Origin: Stenotrophomonas sp. WZN-1
Lineage (GTDB): Bacteria > Pseudomonadota > Gammaproteobacteria > Xanthomonadales > Xanthomonadaceae
Length of the DNA stretch: 64,000 nt
Reading direction: 5' to 3'
Assembly: GCF_002192255.1 (NCBI RefSeq)
Contig: NZ_CP021768.1
Span: 3,428,001-3,492,000, forward strand
Shown: in pieces, positions 36,948 through 49,388 of the stretch
Layout: each line of letters begins with the position of its first letter
Position numbering within the stretch: position 1 is the stretch's first letter
Notes under the pieces: model-generated
The model's input: only the letters and a program-made list of their open reading frames with translations
Database searches by the model: none
What the model was told of the DNA's origin: nothing
Translations under genes and position numbers: made by a program

Positions 36948-37469
36948 TCAGGCCGCGCGCGGTGCGCGGCGCAGGATGAACTCGAGGTCCTGGGTGTCAC
37001 CAACCGGGAACAGGTACTCGCCGGCCTTCTCGAAACCGTAGCGGGCGTAGAAGCGTTGCGCGCCGAAGTTCTCCGACCACACGCCCAGCCACAACGTGCG
37101 CGGGCCTTCGTGTTCCAGCCAGGCCAGCGCGGTTTCCAGCAGGCGGCTGCCCCAGCCGCAGCTCTGCTGCGTCTTGATCAGGTACAGGCGCTTGAGTTCG
37201 CCGTCACCGGGTTTCACATCCGGATGCGGCAGGCCGCAAGGGCCGGCGGCGGCATGGCCGACCGCCTCCCCATCCAGTTCCAGCAGCCACACCGCGTAGT
37301 CCGGGTGGGCCAGGATCACGCGCTGGCGCTCGACCGTGTAGGCCTCCTCGAGGAAGGCCTGCAGGTCCTGCGGCGGATACAGATGGCCGAAGGTTTCGGT
37401 GAACGTGCGTGCAGCCAGCGCCGACAGGGTCGGCGCGTCGTCCAAGGTGGCGCGGCGGATCGAATACAT
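36948..37469 (-). CDS. GNAT-family N-acetyltransferase
   Basis: A 173-aa acetyltransferase, paralogue of the protein at 14136-14648. 'YSIRRATLDDAPTLSALAARTFTETFGHLYPPQDLQAFL' opens the domain. 'LKRLYLIKTQQSCGWGSRLLETAL' holds the acetyl-CoA loop, and 'ENFGAQRFYARYGFEKAGEYLF' closes it. The start at 37469 is used because upstream codons read the antisense of the neighbouring acidic tail. It follows the acidic-tail gene by 31 bases. Confidence 0.88.
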   Translation of the reverse strand: MYSIRRATLDDAPTLSALAARTFTETFGHLYPPQDLQAFLEEAYTVERQRVILAHPDYAVWLLELDGEAVGHAAAGPCGLPHPDVKPGDGELKRLYLIKTQQSCGWGSRLLETALAWLEHEGPRTLWLGVWSENFGAQRFYARYGFEKAGEYLFPVGDTQDLEFILRRAPRAA

Positions 37470-37500
37470 GCAGGAAGTTGACGTCAGGGCGAAGCGCGGG

Positions 37501-37827
37501 TCAAGCCTTTTCAGGCGATTCCGATTCCGCTTCTTCTTCCTCGTCCTCTTCCTCGTATTCCTCTTCGTCCTCGTCCTCTTCTTCCCCGCCTTCCTCGTCC
37601 TCGTCGTACTCTTCCTCTTCGTCGTCCTCGTAATCCTCGACGCCGAAGTCTTCACCGTCCCAACGGCCTTCGCCATCGGCGACGAAGGTCAGGGCCATCG
37701 CCGCCGGGTTGGTACCGACGCGGACCAGCCAACCACCGAACACGCGTGCACGCTCGGTGACCAGGGTGGCCTCGGAGCCTTCATTGCCCAGCATTTCCCA
37801 CTCCAGCGAAAACGCAAACTCGGTCAT
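37501..37827 (-). CDS. Small protein with a long acidic C-terminal tail
   Basis: A 108-aa protein. The first 65 residues are a compact beta-rich domain ('MTEFAFSLEWEMLGNEG', 'VFGGWLVRVGTN', 'ALTFVADGEGRWDGEDF'). The last 40 are almost only Glu and Asp with a few Tyr and Gly, ending 'SESPEKA'. It lies 16 bases from the aspS start region and 31 bases before an acetyltransferase. The tail could mimic nucleic acid or bind cations or a basic protein. No family recognised. The tail's codons form a GAG/GAA repeat likely to vary in length. Confidence 0.65.
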   Translation of the reverse strand: MTEFAFSLEWEMLGNEGSEATLVTERARVFGGWLVRVGTNPAAMALTFVADGEGRWDGEDFGVEDYEDDEEEEYDEDEEGGEEEDEDEEEYEEEDEEEEAESESPEKA

Positions 37828-37843
37828 TGCCTGGATCTCCTGA

Positions 37844-39595
37844 TCAGTTGGTCTTGGGGCGAACCTGGATGTGCACTTCGGCCAGCTGCGCGTCGACGAT
37901 CGGCGACGGCGCGTCGGTCATCAGATCCTGTGCACCGGTGGTCTTCGGGAACGGGATGACGTCGCGGATCGATTCGGTGCCGGCCATCAGCGCGGCGATG
38001 CGGTCGATGCCGAAGGCGATGCCACCGTGCGGCGGCGCACCGTAGTTCAGCGCGTCGAGCAGGAAGCCGAACTTGGCGCGGGCTTCCTCGGCACCGATGC
38101 CGAGCAGCTCGAACACCGCGCTCTGCATGTCCGGACGATGGATACGGATGGAACCGCCGCCGATCTCATTGCCGTTGAGCACCATGTCGTAGCCGCGCGA
38201 GACGGCGGTACGGGCGTTGGCGCGCAGGTCGGCGATGTCGTCCACGGCCGGTGCGGTGAAGGGGTGATGCAGGGCGACGTAACGCTGTTCTTCCTCGTCC
38301 CACTCGAACATCGGGAAGTCGGTGACCCACAGCGGCGCCCAGCCGTCGGCGACCAGGCCGAAGTCCTTGCCGGCCTTCAGGCGCAGCGCGCCCATGAAGT
38401 CGGAGACCTTGTTGTAGCCACCGGCACCGAAGAACACGATGTCGCCATTGCCGGCGCCGACGTGGGCCACCAGCGCAGCGAAGGATTCCTCGCTGAAGAA
38501 CTTCTGGATCGGCGAGCTGACTTCGCCGTTGTCGGCGATCTTGATGTAGGCCAGGCCCTTGGCGCCGTACTTGGCGGCATGCGCGGCATACTCGTCGATC
38601 TGCTTGCGGCTCAGTGACGCACCGCCCGGAATGCGCAGCGCGGCGACGCGGCCTTCGGCATCGTTGGCCGGGCCGGTGAACACCGGGAACTCACTGTTCC
38701 TGACCAGCTCGGCCACGTCGACCAGTTCCAGCGCGATGCGCAGGTCGGGCTTGTCCGAACCGTAGCGACGCATCGCCTCGGCCCAGGTCATGCGCGGGAA
38801 GCTGGCATCCAGCTGGACGTCGACCACTTCCTTGAAGATGGCGCGGATCATGTCTTCGACGAAGTCCTGCACGTCGCGTTCGCGGACGAAGGCGAACTCC
38901 ATGTCCAGCTGGGTGAATTCCAGCTGGCGATCGGCACGCAGGGCCTCGTCGCGGAAGCAGCGCGCGATCTGGTAGTAGCGGTCGAAGCCGGCCACCATCA
39001 GGATCTGCTTGAACAGCTGCGGGCTCTGCGGCAGGGCGTAGAACTCGCCCGGATGCATGCGCGCCGGCACCAGGAAGTCGCGCGCGCCCTCCGGGGTGGC
39101 CTTGGTCAGGATCGGGGTCTCGATGTCCTGGAAGCCCTTCTCGTCCAGGTGGCGGCGCAGCGCCTGCACCAGCTTGATGCGGGTGCGCTGCATGCGCTGC
39201 ATTTCCGGGCGGCGCAGGTCCAGGTAACGGTACTTCAGGCGGGTTTCCTCGCCCGGGTTCTCGTGGGCGTGGAACGGCAGCGGCGCGGCCTTGTTCAGCA
39301 CGGTGATGGCGGTGGCGATCACTTCCACCTTGCCGGTGCGCATCTTGTCGTTCACCGCATGGCGGGCGCGCACGACGCCTTCCACCTGCAGCACGTCCTC
39401 ATAGCCCAGCGACGCGGCCACGGCGAACACGTCGGCGTTGTCGACTTCCACGGTCACCTGCACGATGCCTTCATGATCCCGGAGATCGATGAAGCAGACG
39501 CCGCCCTGGTTACGGGCCACGTCGGTCCAGCCGGCGAGGGTGACAGTCTGGCCAATCAGGGTCTCATCGACCAGGCCGCAGAAGTGGGTACGCAT
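37844..39595 (-). CDS. aspS: Aspartyl-tRNA synthetase
   Basis: A 583-aa class II synthetase. It has an N-terminal OB fold ('[22 protein letters not shown]'), motif 2 '[22 protein letters not shown]', a GAD insertion domain (about 290-410, the bacterial type) and motif 3 '[16 protein letters not shown]'. It charges tRNA-Asp. The start at 39595 is used; the 45 in-frame codons upstream are not AspRS-like. Confidence 0.97.
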   Translation of the reverse strand: MRTHFCGLVDETLIGQTVTLAGWTDVARNQGGVCFIDLRDHEGIVQVTVEVDNADVFAVAASLGYEDVLQVEGVVRARHAVNDKMRTGKVEVIATAITVLNKAAPLPFHAHENPGEETRLKYRYLDLRRPEMQRMQRTRIKLVQALRRHLDEKGFQDIETPILTKATPEGARDFLVPARMHPGEFYALPQSPQLFKQILMVAGFDRYYQIARCFRDEALRADRQLEFTQLDMEFAFVRERDVQDFVEDMIRAIFKEVVDVQLDASFPRMTWAEAMRRYGSDKPDLRIALELVDVAELVRNSEFPVFTGPANDAEGRVAALRIPGGASLSRKQIDEYAAHAAKYGAKGLAYIKIADNGEVSSPIQKFFSEESFAALVAHVGAGNGDIVFFGAGGYNKVSDFMGALRLKAGKDFGLVADGWAPLWVTDFPMFEWDEEEQRYVALHHPFTAPAVDDIADLRANARTAVSRGYDMVLNGNEIGGGSIRIHRPDMQSAVFELLGIGAEEARAKFGFLLDALNYGAPPHGGIAFGIDRIAALMAGTESIRDVIPFPKTTGAQDLMTDAPSPIVDAQLAEVHIQVRPKTN

Positions 39596-39753
39596 GGGGG
39601 GAAGCTCCGCTGGAGAACGCCGGCACCGGATGGGGGCCGGAAAGCTCCGTATTCTGCGGCCGAGGCCCCGGCCGGGGCAAATCCGGCCAGTCACACCGGC
39701 TTGATCGCCCCCTTCCCTATAGTCAGGCACCTGCCACCGTATGGGATGCCGCC

Positions 39754-40497
39754 ATGAAACCGCTGTCCCTGGCCCGCCTGGCCGTGACCCTGAGCCTGGG
39801 CACCATCGCCACGTTCGCCCTGCCCTCCGCCCCGGCCGCCGCGCAGAACGGAGTGATCCGCTGCGAGAGCCAGAACAACCGAGAACGCGTCTGCACTACC
39901 GGCTGGCGCAATGCGCAGCTGGTCCGCCAGCTGTCCGGCAGCGCCTGCGACGAAGGCCGCACCTGGGGCAGCCGCAATGGCAGCATCTGGGTCACCAATG
40001 GCTGCCGTGCCGAATTCGTCGAGGCCCGTGGTGGCTGGAGCGGCGGCAATGGCGGTGGCTGGGGTGGCAACAACGGCCGGCCCGGCGAAACCATCCGCTG
40101 CGAGAGCCAGAACAACCGCGAGCGCAGCTGCCCGGTCGGCTGGCGCAATGCCCGCCTGGTCCGCCAGCTGTCCGGCAGCCCCTGCAACGAAGGCCGCACC
40201 TGGGGCGTGCGCAATGGCGCGATCTGGGTCAGTGGCGGCTGCCGCGCCGAATTCGCCGAGGCCCGCGGCTGGGGCGGTGGCGGTGGTGGATGGGGCGGCG
40301 GCAACAGCAACTACTCGATCACCTGCAGCAGCAACAACAACCGCACGCAGAACTGCGACTGGGATGAGCGCCAGGGTCGGCCGGTGCTGCAGCAGCAGCT
40401 GTCCGGCAGCGCCTGCCAGGAGGGCCGCAGCTGGGGCTACGCACGCGGCCAGGTGTGGGTGAGCAACGGCTGCCGGGCACGCTTCGGCACGCGCTGA
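39754..40497 (+). CDS. Secreted protein with three DUF3011 repeats
   Basis: A 247-aa protein with a signal peptide ('[12 protein letters not shown]'). Three repeats of about 55-60 residues each open with '[11 protein letters not shown]' or '[11 protein letters not shown]' and close with 'WGxRNGxIWVxxGCRAEF', with four cysteines per unit (probably two disulphides). Gly/Trp/Asn-rich linkers separate them. The repeat is DUF3011-like, in some proteins linked to lectin-like roles, which is unproven. It is convergent with a lipoprotein gene. Confidence 0.85.
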   Translation: MKPLSLARLAVTLSLGTIATFALPSAPAAAQNGVIRCESQNNRERVCTTGWRNAQLVRQLSGSACDEGRTWGSRNGSIWVTNGCRAEFVEARGGWSGGNGGGWGGNNGRPGETIRCESQNNRERSCPVGWRNARLVRQLSGSPCNEGRTWGVRNGAIWVSGGCRAEFAEARGWGGGGGGWGGGNSNYSITCSSNNNRTQNCDWDERQGRPVLQQQLSGSACQEGRSWGYARGQVWVSNGCRARFGTR

Positions 40498-40511
40498 GTG
40501 AAGGGTCGGTT

Positions 40512-40626
40512 CCCTGGCCCATGGCCAGGGCCCTGCCCCCCTGCCGGGTATCCCGCATCCACGCATGGCGTGGATCTACCGGGAATCTTTCTGGGGTCGG
40601 AGCCCTCCGCAGGAGGTATCCGACCC
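40512..40626. repeat. Three palindromes after the DUF3011 gene
   Basis: CCCTGGCC-CAT-GGCCAGGG at 40512-40530 (possible terminator), SMAG stem ATCCACGC-ATG-GCGTGGAT at 40557-40575 with CTAC, and GGGTCGGA...TCCGACCC at 40594-40626 with a 17-base loop. Confidence 0.65.
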
Positions 40627-40631
40627 GAAGA

Positions 40632-41273
40632 TCAGGGTGCGGGCGCCTTCTCGTCGCCCCACGGTGCGGGCGGCAGGTCGACCGGCTTGCTCAGGTCGAA
40701 CTTCACGCGGAATCGGCGGCCCTCCGGGCGCGTCAGTTCGTAGACGAAGGTCTGGTCGGGGTCGATCTCCATCGCCCAGGTGTTGTGCGTGGACGCCAGC
40801 ATGTCGGCACGCCGGAACATCGCCACCGAATCGGAGTCGGCCGGGAACTGCTGGCGCTCGGCGGTGCCCGGTGGCGTGCTGTCGCCGCCGTAGAGGGTGA
40901 TGGCATCCGCGCTGCCATCCTGATGGCGGTGATCGTGCTTCAGGCGCAGGCCGTTTTCGGTGCGGGTCAGCACCCAGGTGCGTGAGTGGTCATCGCCGAC
41001 ATGGAAGGGAATCCGCAGTTCATGGGCGGGATCGGCACAGCCTCGCACATGCATGACCAGGCGCTGCCCGGCGAACGGGTCCTTGCCGGTCGGTGCCGGC
41101 GTGTCCTCCACCACCCGGCCCTCAAAGGCCTGGCCGCAATGCGCGGCGATGGCGGCCATGAAGGCATCGGCCGGTGCGGTCGCCAGATCATGGGCGACCG
41201 TATCGGAACGCTGCGAGCAGGCAGCGAGGCTGAGCAGGAGGGCGGAAGCGGCAACAACGGCAGGCAGTCTCAT
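40632..41273 (-). CDS. Predicted lipoprotein of unknown function
   Basis: A 213-aa protein with lipobox 'LLSLAACS' (Cys19). The mature part contains 'AIAAHCGQAFEGRVVED', 'VMHVRGCADPAHELRIPFHVGDDHSRTWVL' and 'FVYELTRPEGRRFRVKFDLSKP', a beta-rich fold with two further cysteines. It resembles xanthomonad secreted proteins of unknown role. It follows the antiporter gene on the same strand (53-base gap). Confidence 0.75.
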   Translation of the reverse strand: MRLPAVVAASALLLSLAACSQRSDTVAHDLATAPADAFMAAIAAHCGQAFEGRVVEDTPAPTGKDPFAGQRLVMHVRGCADPAHELRIPFHVGDDHSRTWVLTRTENGLRLKHDHRHQDGSADAITLYGGDSTPPGTAERQQFPADSDSVAMFRRADMLASTHNTWAMEIDPDQTFVYELTRPEGRRFRVKFDLSKPVDLPPAPWGDEKAPAP

Positions 41274-41326
41274 GCCCCAACCCTAACGGTCATGGCCGAC
41301 GGGCGCAAACCGCGCGCGACAACCGA

Positions 41327-42541
41327 TCAGCGTTCGGCGATGTGCGGTTCCGGCAGCGTCTCGGTGGCCGCCACCGGCGCGGACTCGCCCTCGCCCGCCG
41401 GCTCCTGTTCCACCGGATCGACATCGAACGGTGTGCGGAACACCAGCGACGGCAACAGCGTGGTCAGTGCGGCGTACAGCAGCAGCGCGCCGAACAGCAC
41501 CGCCGGAATCTGGAAACGCTCGCGCATGATCGCCGCCAGCACCAGGGTGAAGATCAGGGTCGGGGCCAGCGCCAGCGAGACCCGCAGGCTGCTGCGGAAG
41601 CTCTCGCCGAACATCACCCGGCGCTGCAGCCAGACTACGCCGATGCGCAGCGGCAGCACCACCAGGGTGATCACGATGCCCAGCCCCAGCGCTTCGAAGC
41701 TCAGTGCTTCGCTGGGCACCTTGGTGCCGGCGTTGAAGAAATAGAACGGCACGAAGAACGAGGCGAACAGGCGCAGCGCATGCAGGTTCTCGTGCGAGGC
41801 CAGCAGCGGCATGCGCTGGTGCAGCAGGCGCGCGACCAGGCCGGCGATGAAGGCACCGACCAGGTAATACACACCCAGCAGATAGGTGATATAGGCGGCC
41901 ACCATGCCGACCATCACCAGCAGCGAGAACTCCGAGCCCGGCGCGTGCGGCGCCACCCAGCGGCCCAGCGCGATGAACAGCAGCGGCAGGCCGATCATCA
42001 TCGCCAGCAGCGCCAGACTGGACAGCGCCATGTGGCCAGGGTCGCCGGCCTGCAGCACGATGAACAAGGCGGCCAGCGCCAGCAGTTCGCCGGCGATGGC
42101 CTTGCTGGTCACCCAGAATCGCTCGTCCTCGCTCAGGCCCAGTCGCGACAGCGAGTCCATGATGAAGCCGGTGGAGGGCGTCAGCAGCGCCAGCGCCAGC
42201 AGCCCGGCGGCCTGCCACGGCAATCCCGCGTAACGCCAGGCCAGCCAGCCCACGCCGAACAGCGTGCCGGTACGGATCACCAGATGCGCCAGCAGCGGCC
42301 ACATGCCACGGCGCAGGGCCTGCAGATCCACTTCCAGGCCGGCAAACAGGAACAGCGAGGAAATGCCCAGCGTGGCCAGCAGGCCGATCACCGCATCGTG
42401 CGCCTGGTCGCCCAGCCAGAGCATGCCGATGATGCCGAACAGCAGGCAGGTCAGCGGCGCGGGCAGGCTGAAGCGCTGCAGCGCGCGCGGGATCACCAGC
42501 AGCGCGAAGATCAGCAGCAGGTAGATCAACTCATGGCTCAT
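41327..42541 (-). CDS. Cation:proton antiporter of the CPA2 family
   Basis: A 404-aa membrane protein with about twelve hydrophobic segments. 'LTPSTGFIMDSLSRLG' is the core motif between helices of the antiporter fold. There is no C-terminal TrkA-N or RCK domain, only a short charged tail. It is of the Kef/NhaP-related CPA2 type, exchanging K+ or Na+ for H+; the ion is not shown by sequence. Confidence 0.82.
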   Translation of the reverse strand: MSHELIYLLLIFALLVIPRALQRFSLPAPLTCLLFGIIGMLWLGDQAHDAVIGLLATLGISSLFLFAGLEVDLQALRRGMWPLLAHLVIRTGTLFGVGWLAWRYAGLPWQAAGLLALALLTPSTGFIMDSLSRLGLSEDERFWVTSKAIAGELLALAALFIVLQAGDPGHMALSSLALLAMMIGLPLLFIALGRWVAPHAPGSEFSLLVMVGMVAAYITYLLGVYYLVGAFIAGLVARLLHQRMPLLASHENLHALRLFASFFVPFYFFNAGTKVPSEALSFEALGLGIVITLVVLPLRIGVVWLQRRVMFGESFRSSLRVSLALAPTLIFTLVLAAIMRERFQIPAVLFGALLLYAALTTLLPSLVFRTPFDVDPVEQEPAGEGESAPVAATETLPEPHIAER

Positions 42542-42626
42542 CGGGGTCTTCCGTGGGGTGCGAACGCGCGCAGGATGCGCGTGCCCGACCGATCCGGCAA
42601 GCCATTTCCGAATGACCCCGGTTACC

Positions 42627-43541
42627 TCATCCGATCATCGCGTCGGCCAGCGCCCCCACCCGTGCAAGCACCGCTGCACGCTGGTCGTCATCGACCGACG
42701 CGCCCTGCAGATAGGCGGTGACCACCCACGCTGCGCCGCCCGCATGCGGCCACAGCACGGCGATGTCGTTGCGCGTGTCATCACCGTTGCTGCCGGTCTT
42801 GTCCCCCACCCGCCAGCGCTTGCCCAGCCCGGCGCGCAGGCAGGCATCGCCGGTCTGGTTGTCGATGAGCCAATCGGCGAACTGCTGGCGCGATGCGGGC
42901 TGCAGGCCATTGCCCACCGCGAAGCGGGCCAGGCTGGTGGCCATCGCGGCCGGGCTGGTGGTATCGCGCGGGTCTCCCTTCGCGAACAGATTCACGTCCG
43001 GCTCGTTGCGGTCATTGCGGGTAACGCTGTCGCCCTGCCCGCGCAGGAATGCCGTCAGCGCCGACGGCCCGCCCACCACCTCCAGCAGCAGGTTGGCCGC
43101 CGTGTTGTCACTGGTGGTCAGCGTGCCCCGGCACAGGTCGCGCACCGTCAGGTCCTTGTCCACATGGCGGCGCGCCACCGGGGCATAGGACAGCAGATCC
43201 TTCCCGGCGATGGGCACACGGGTGTCGAGCGAAACGCGGCCTGCATCGGCAAGGCTCAGCACATGGGCAACCAGCATCGACTTGAACGTGCTGCACATCG
43301 GGAAGCGCTCGTCCTGCCGATGCCCGCCGATGCGACGGCCATCACCGGTGTTCAGCACGGTGACGCCCAGGCGGCCACCGCTGGCTTTTTCCAGCGCGGC
43401 GAAATCGGCGGCGCCAGCAATGGCGGCGTTCGCGGCGGGTGTGCCGGACGAAGGGGCAACGTCCCGCGCCAGCGCCGGGACAAGCAGCGAGGAAGCAACG
43501 GCAGCACCACTGAACTGCAGGAATCGGCGACGGGCGAGCAT
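42627..43541 (-). CDS. blaL2: Class A beta-lactamase L2
   Basis: A 304-aa protein. A Tat-type signal ('ARRRFLQFSGAAVASSLL') precedes the enzyme. Active-site motifs are 'STFK' at 84-87, 'SDN', 'RNEPDVN' (general-base Glu of the omega loop) and 'KTGSN'. Sequence and the divergent ampR match the inducible L2 cephalosporinase of S. maltophilia, which hydrolyses cephalosporins and aztreonam in the periplasm and is inhibited by clavulanate. Expression is controlled by AmpR. Confidence 0.96.
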   Translation of the reverse strand: MLARRRFLQFSGAAVASSLLVPALARDVAPSSGTPAANAAIAGAADFAALEKASGGRLGVTVLNTGDGRRIGGHRQDERFPMCSTFKSMLVAHVLSLADAGRVSLDTRVPIAGKDLLSYAPVARRHVDKDLTVRDLCRGTLTTSDNTAANLLLEVVGGPSALTAFLRGQGDSVTRNDRNEPDVNLFAKGDPRDTTSPAAMATSLARFAVGNGLQPASRQQFADWLIDNQTGDACLRAGLGKRWRVGDKTGSNGDDTRNDIAVLWPHAGGAAWVVTAYLQGASVDDDQRAAVLARVGALADAMIG

Positions 43542-43641
43542 AGGGGTTCTCCTGGTGACCGCCCGATTATTGAAGCCCCGCCCAGCGCCTACCAGCGCGA
43601 AAAATCAGCGAGAGCCATGAGCTGAATTCATACCTGCCGCA

Positions 43642-43675
43642 ATCAACTCGTTGCAATTTACGAAATTCCTCATTG
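43642..43675. promoter_or_regulatory. Candidate AmpR operator and L2/ampR divergent promoter region
   Basis: Within the 174-base gap, AATTT-ACG-AAATT at 43655-43667 is a perfect dyad in an AT-rich stretch (TCAACTCG... to ...CATTGA) just upstream of ampR. It fits the AT-rich T-N11-A dyads bound by LysR-type regulators. No experiment supports this exact site here. Confidence 0.5.
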
Positions 43676-43715
43676 AACGGTAGGATCAGCCATCACCCTG
43701 GCTCACGGCTTCCCG

Positions 43716-44582
43716 ATGCTGCACCCCACCCTGCCGCTGAACGCGCTGCGCGCTTTCGAAGCCGCCGCCCGCCACCAGAACTTCACCCGCGCCGCGCTGG
43801 AGCTGTGCGTCAGCCAGGCCGCGCTGAGCCACCAGATCCGCGGGCTGGAGGACCGGCTCGGCATCCGCCTGTTCCATCGCCTGCCGCGCGGCGTGGCGTT
43901 GACCGAAGAGGGCGCGGCGCTGTATCCGGTCCTCAACGAATCATTCGAGCGCATCTCGGCCAGCATCGCGCGCTACACCGGCGGGCCGGCCCGCGAAGTA
44001 CTGACGCTGGGCGTGGTCGGCACCTTCGCCACCGGTTGGCTGCTGCCACGGCTGGCCGCGTTCGAAGCGACGCACCCGGACATCGAGCTGCGCCTGCAGA
44101 CCCACAACAACCGCATCGACCTGGCCGGCGAAGGGCTGGACCTGGCCATCCGCTTCGGTGATGGCGACTGGCAGGGCCAGGCCTGCACGGCAATCCTCGA
44201 TGCGCCCTTCGCACCGCTGTGCGCCCCGGCATTGGCGCGGCGGCTGAAGCAACCGCGCGACCTCGCCACACTGCCGTTGTTGCGCTCCTACCGCAGCGAC
44301 GAATGGCCGCGCTGGCTTCAGGCAGCCGGGGTCAGCGGCGTGGAAGCCCGCGGGCCGGTGTTTGATTCGTCGCTGACGGTGGCGATGGCCGCCGCCGGGG
44401 GGGCCGGGGTGGCCTTGCTGCCCTTGCGCATGTTCGAGCAGGAACTGGCCGAAGGCCGCCTGCTGCAGCCCTTCGGCACCACTCTGGAGCTGGGCCGCTA
44501 CTGGCTGACGCGGCTGCGCTCGCGCGCCGAGCGCGAGCCGGCCAAGCGCTTCCGCGAGTGGCTGCAGGCGCAGGGCGCATAA
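43716..44582 (+). CDS. ampR: LysR-type regulator AmpR
   Basis: A 288-aa protein. The N-terminal helix-turn-helix ('ALRAFEAAARHQNFTRAALELCVSQAALSHQIRGLEDRLGIRLFHR', about 8-55) is LysR type, followed by the effector domain ('WLLPRLAAFEATHPDIELRLQTHNNR'). It lies divergent from L2, as known for S. maltophilia. AmpR senses muropeptides and switches L1 and L2 expression. Confidence 0.95.
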   Translation: MLHPTLPLNALRAFEAAARHQNFTRAALELCVSQAALSHQIRGLEDRLGIRLFHRLPRGVALTEEGAALYPVLNESFERISASIARYTGGPAREVLTLGVVGTFATGWLLPRLAAFEATHPDIELRLQTHNNRIDLAGEGLDLAIRFGDGDWQGQACTAILDAPFAPLCAPALARRLKQPRDLATLPLLRSYRSDEWPRWLQAAGVSGVEARGPVFDSSLTVAMAAAGGAGVALLPLRMFEQELAEGRLLQPFGTTLELGRYWLTRLRSRAEREPAKRFREWLQAQGA

Positions 44583-44592
44583 CAAAAAGGAG

Positions 44593-46458
<1,866 letters not shown>

Positions 46459-46793
46459 GGGGGAAGGCGTCCATATAACCGAATGGAATGTGCTGGTGAG
46501 CACTGTTCCTGCGACGCAATTCTAGCGTTAACGAATACTTGACGCGCCCCGGGATGCGCGGCGGCCGGCGTTCCTCTCTCCCACGTCCTCGCCGCGCGCC
46601 TCCCGGGCCCCCTCCCCGCGAGTGCCAATCCGGGCTAAATGGTTGCTGCTGCAACGTTTTTCCCGATGACCGGCATTTGACAGCCACTGAATATCCCGTT
46701 AATTCCTGCTTTGCGCACCGCAACAACCGCCGTCCGCCTCACCCCCGTGATGTCGATTCCGGTGCCGCCCCCGCCAACCGGAGCCCCATCCCG
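46459..46793. promoter_or_regulatory. Divergent promoter gap before the TonB receptor
   Basis: 335 bases without a gene. TTGACA at 46677-46682 with TAATTC 17 bases later (46700-46705) is a candidate sigma-70 promoter for the receptor; the -10 is weak. I see no clear Fur box or palindrome that decides regulation. Confidence 0.35.
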
Positions 46794-49181
<2,388 letters not shown>

Positions 49182-49192
49182 GCGAGGCTCTG

Positions 49193-49260
49193 GTAGTGCC
49201 GGCCGCTGGCCGGCAACCCCGCGCCGCATCTGGAGGAGAGCCCCTTCTTGTTGAAGGGGC
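49193..49260. repeat. SMAG element and GCCCCTTC hairpin
   Basis: GTAG-TGCCGGCC-GCT-GGCCGGCA at 49193-49215, 12 bases after the receptor stop. GCCCCTTC-TTGTT-GAAGGGGC at 49240-49260 followed by GCGCCGAAGGCGGGGG, the second copy of the unit at 32019. Confidence 0.75.
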
Positions 49261-49388
49261 GCGCCGAAGGCGGGGGTAGAGGAGAAATGCGTGGGCAAAC
49301 CCGCCGGCCACGGCGCGTGGACGGCGGGTTTGCCGTATCTGGCCTCATCGGTGAAAATCGGGATACCCCCGATTGCCTGCGAGTGCCG

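Noticed and set aside
37470..37676. Arg/Lys-rich N-terminal extension of the acetyltransferase
   Set aside because: It is the reverse reading of the acidic-tail codons of the neighbouring gene. The acetyltransferase domain begins at 37469.
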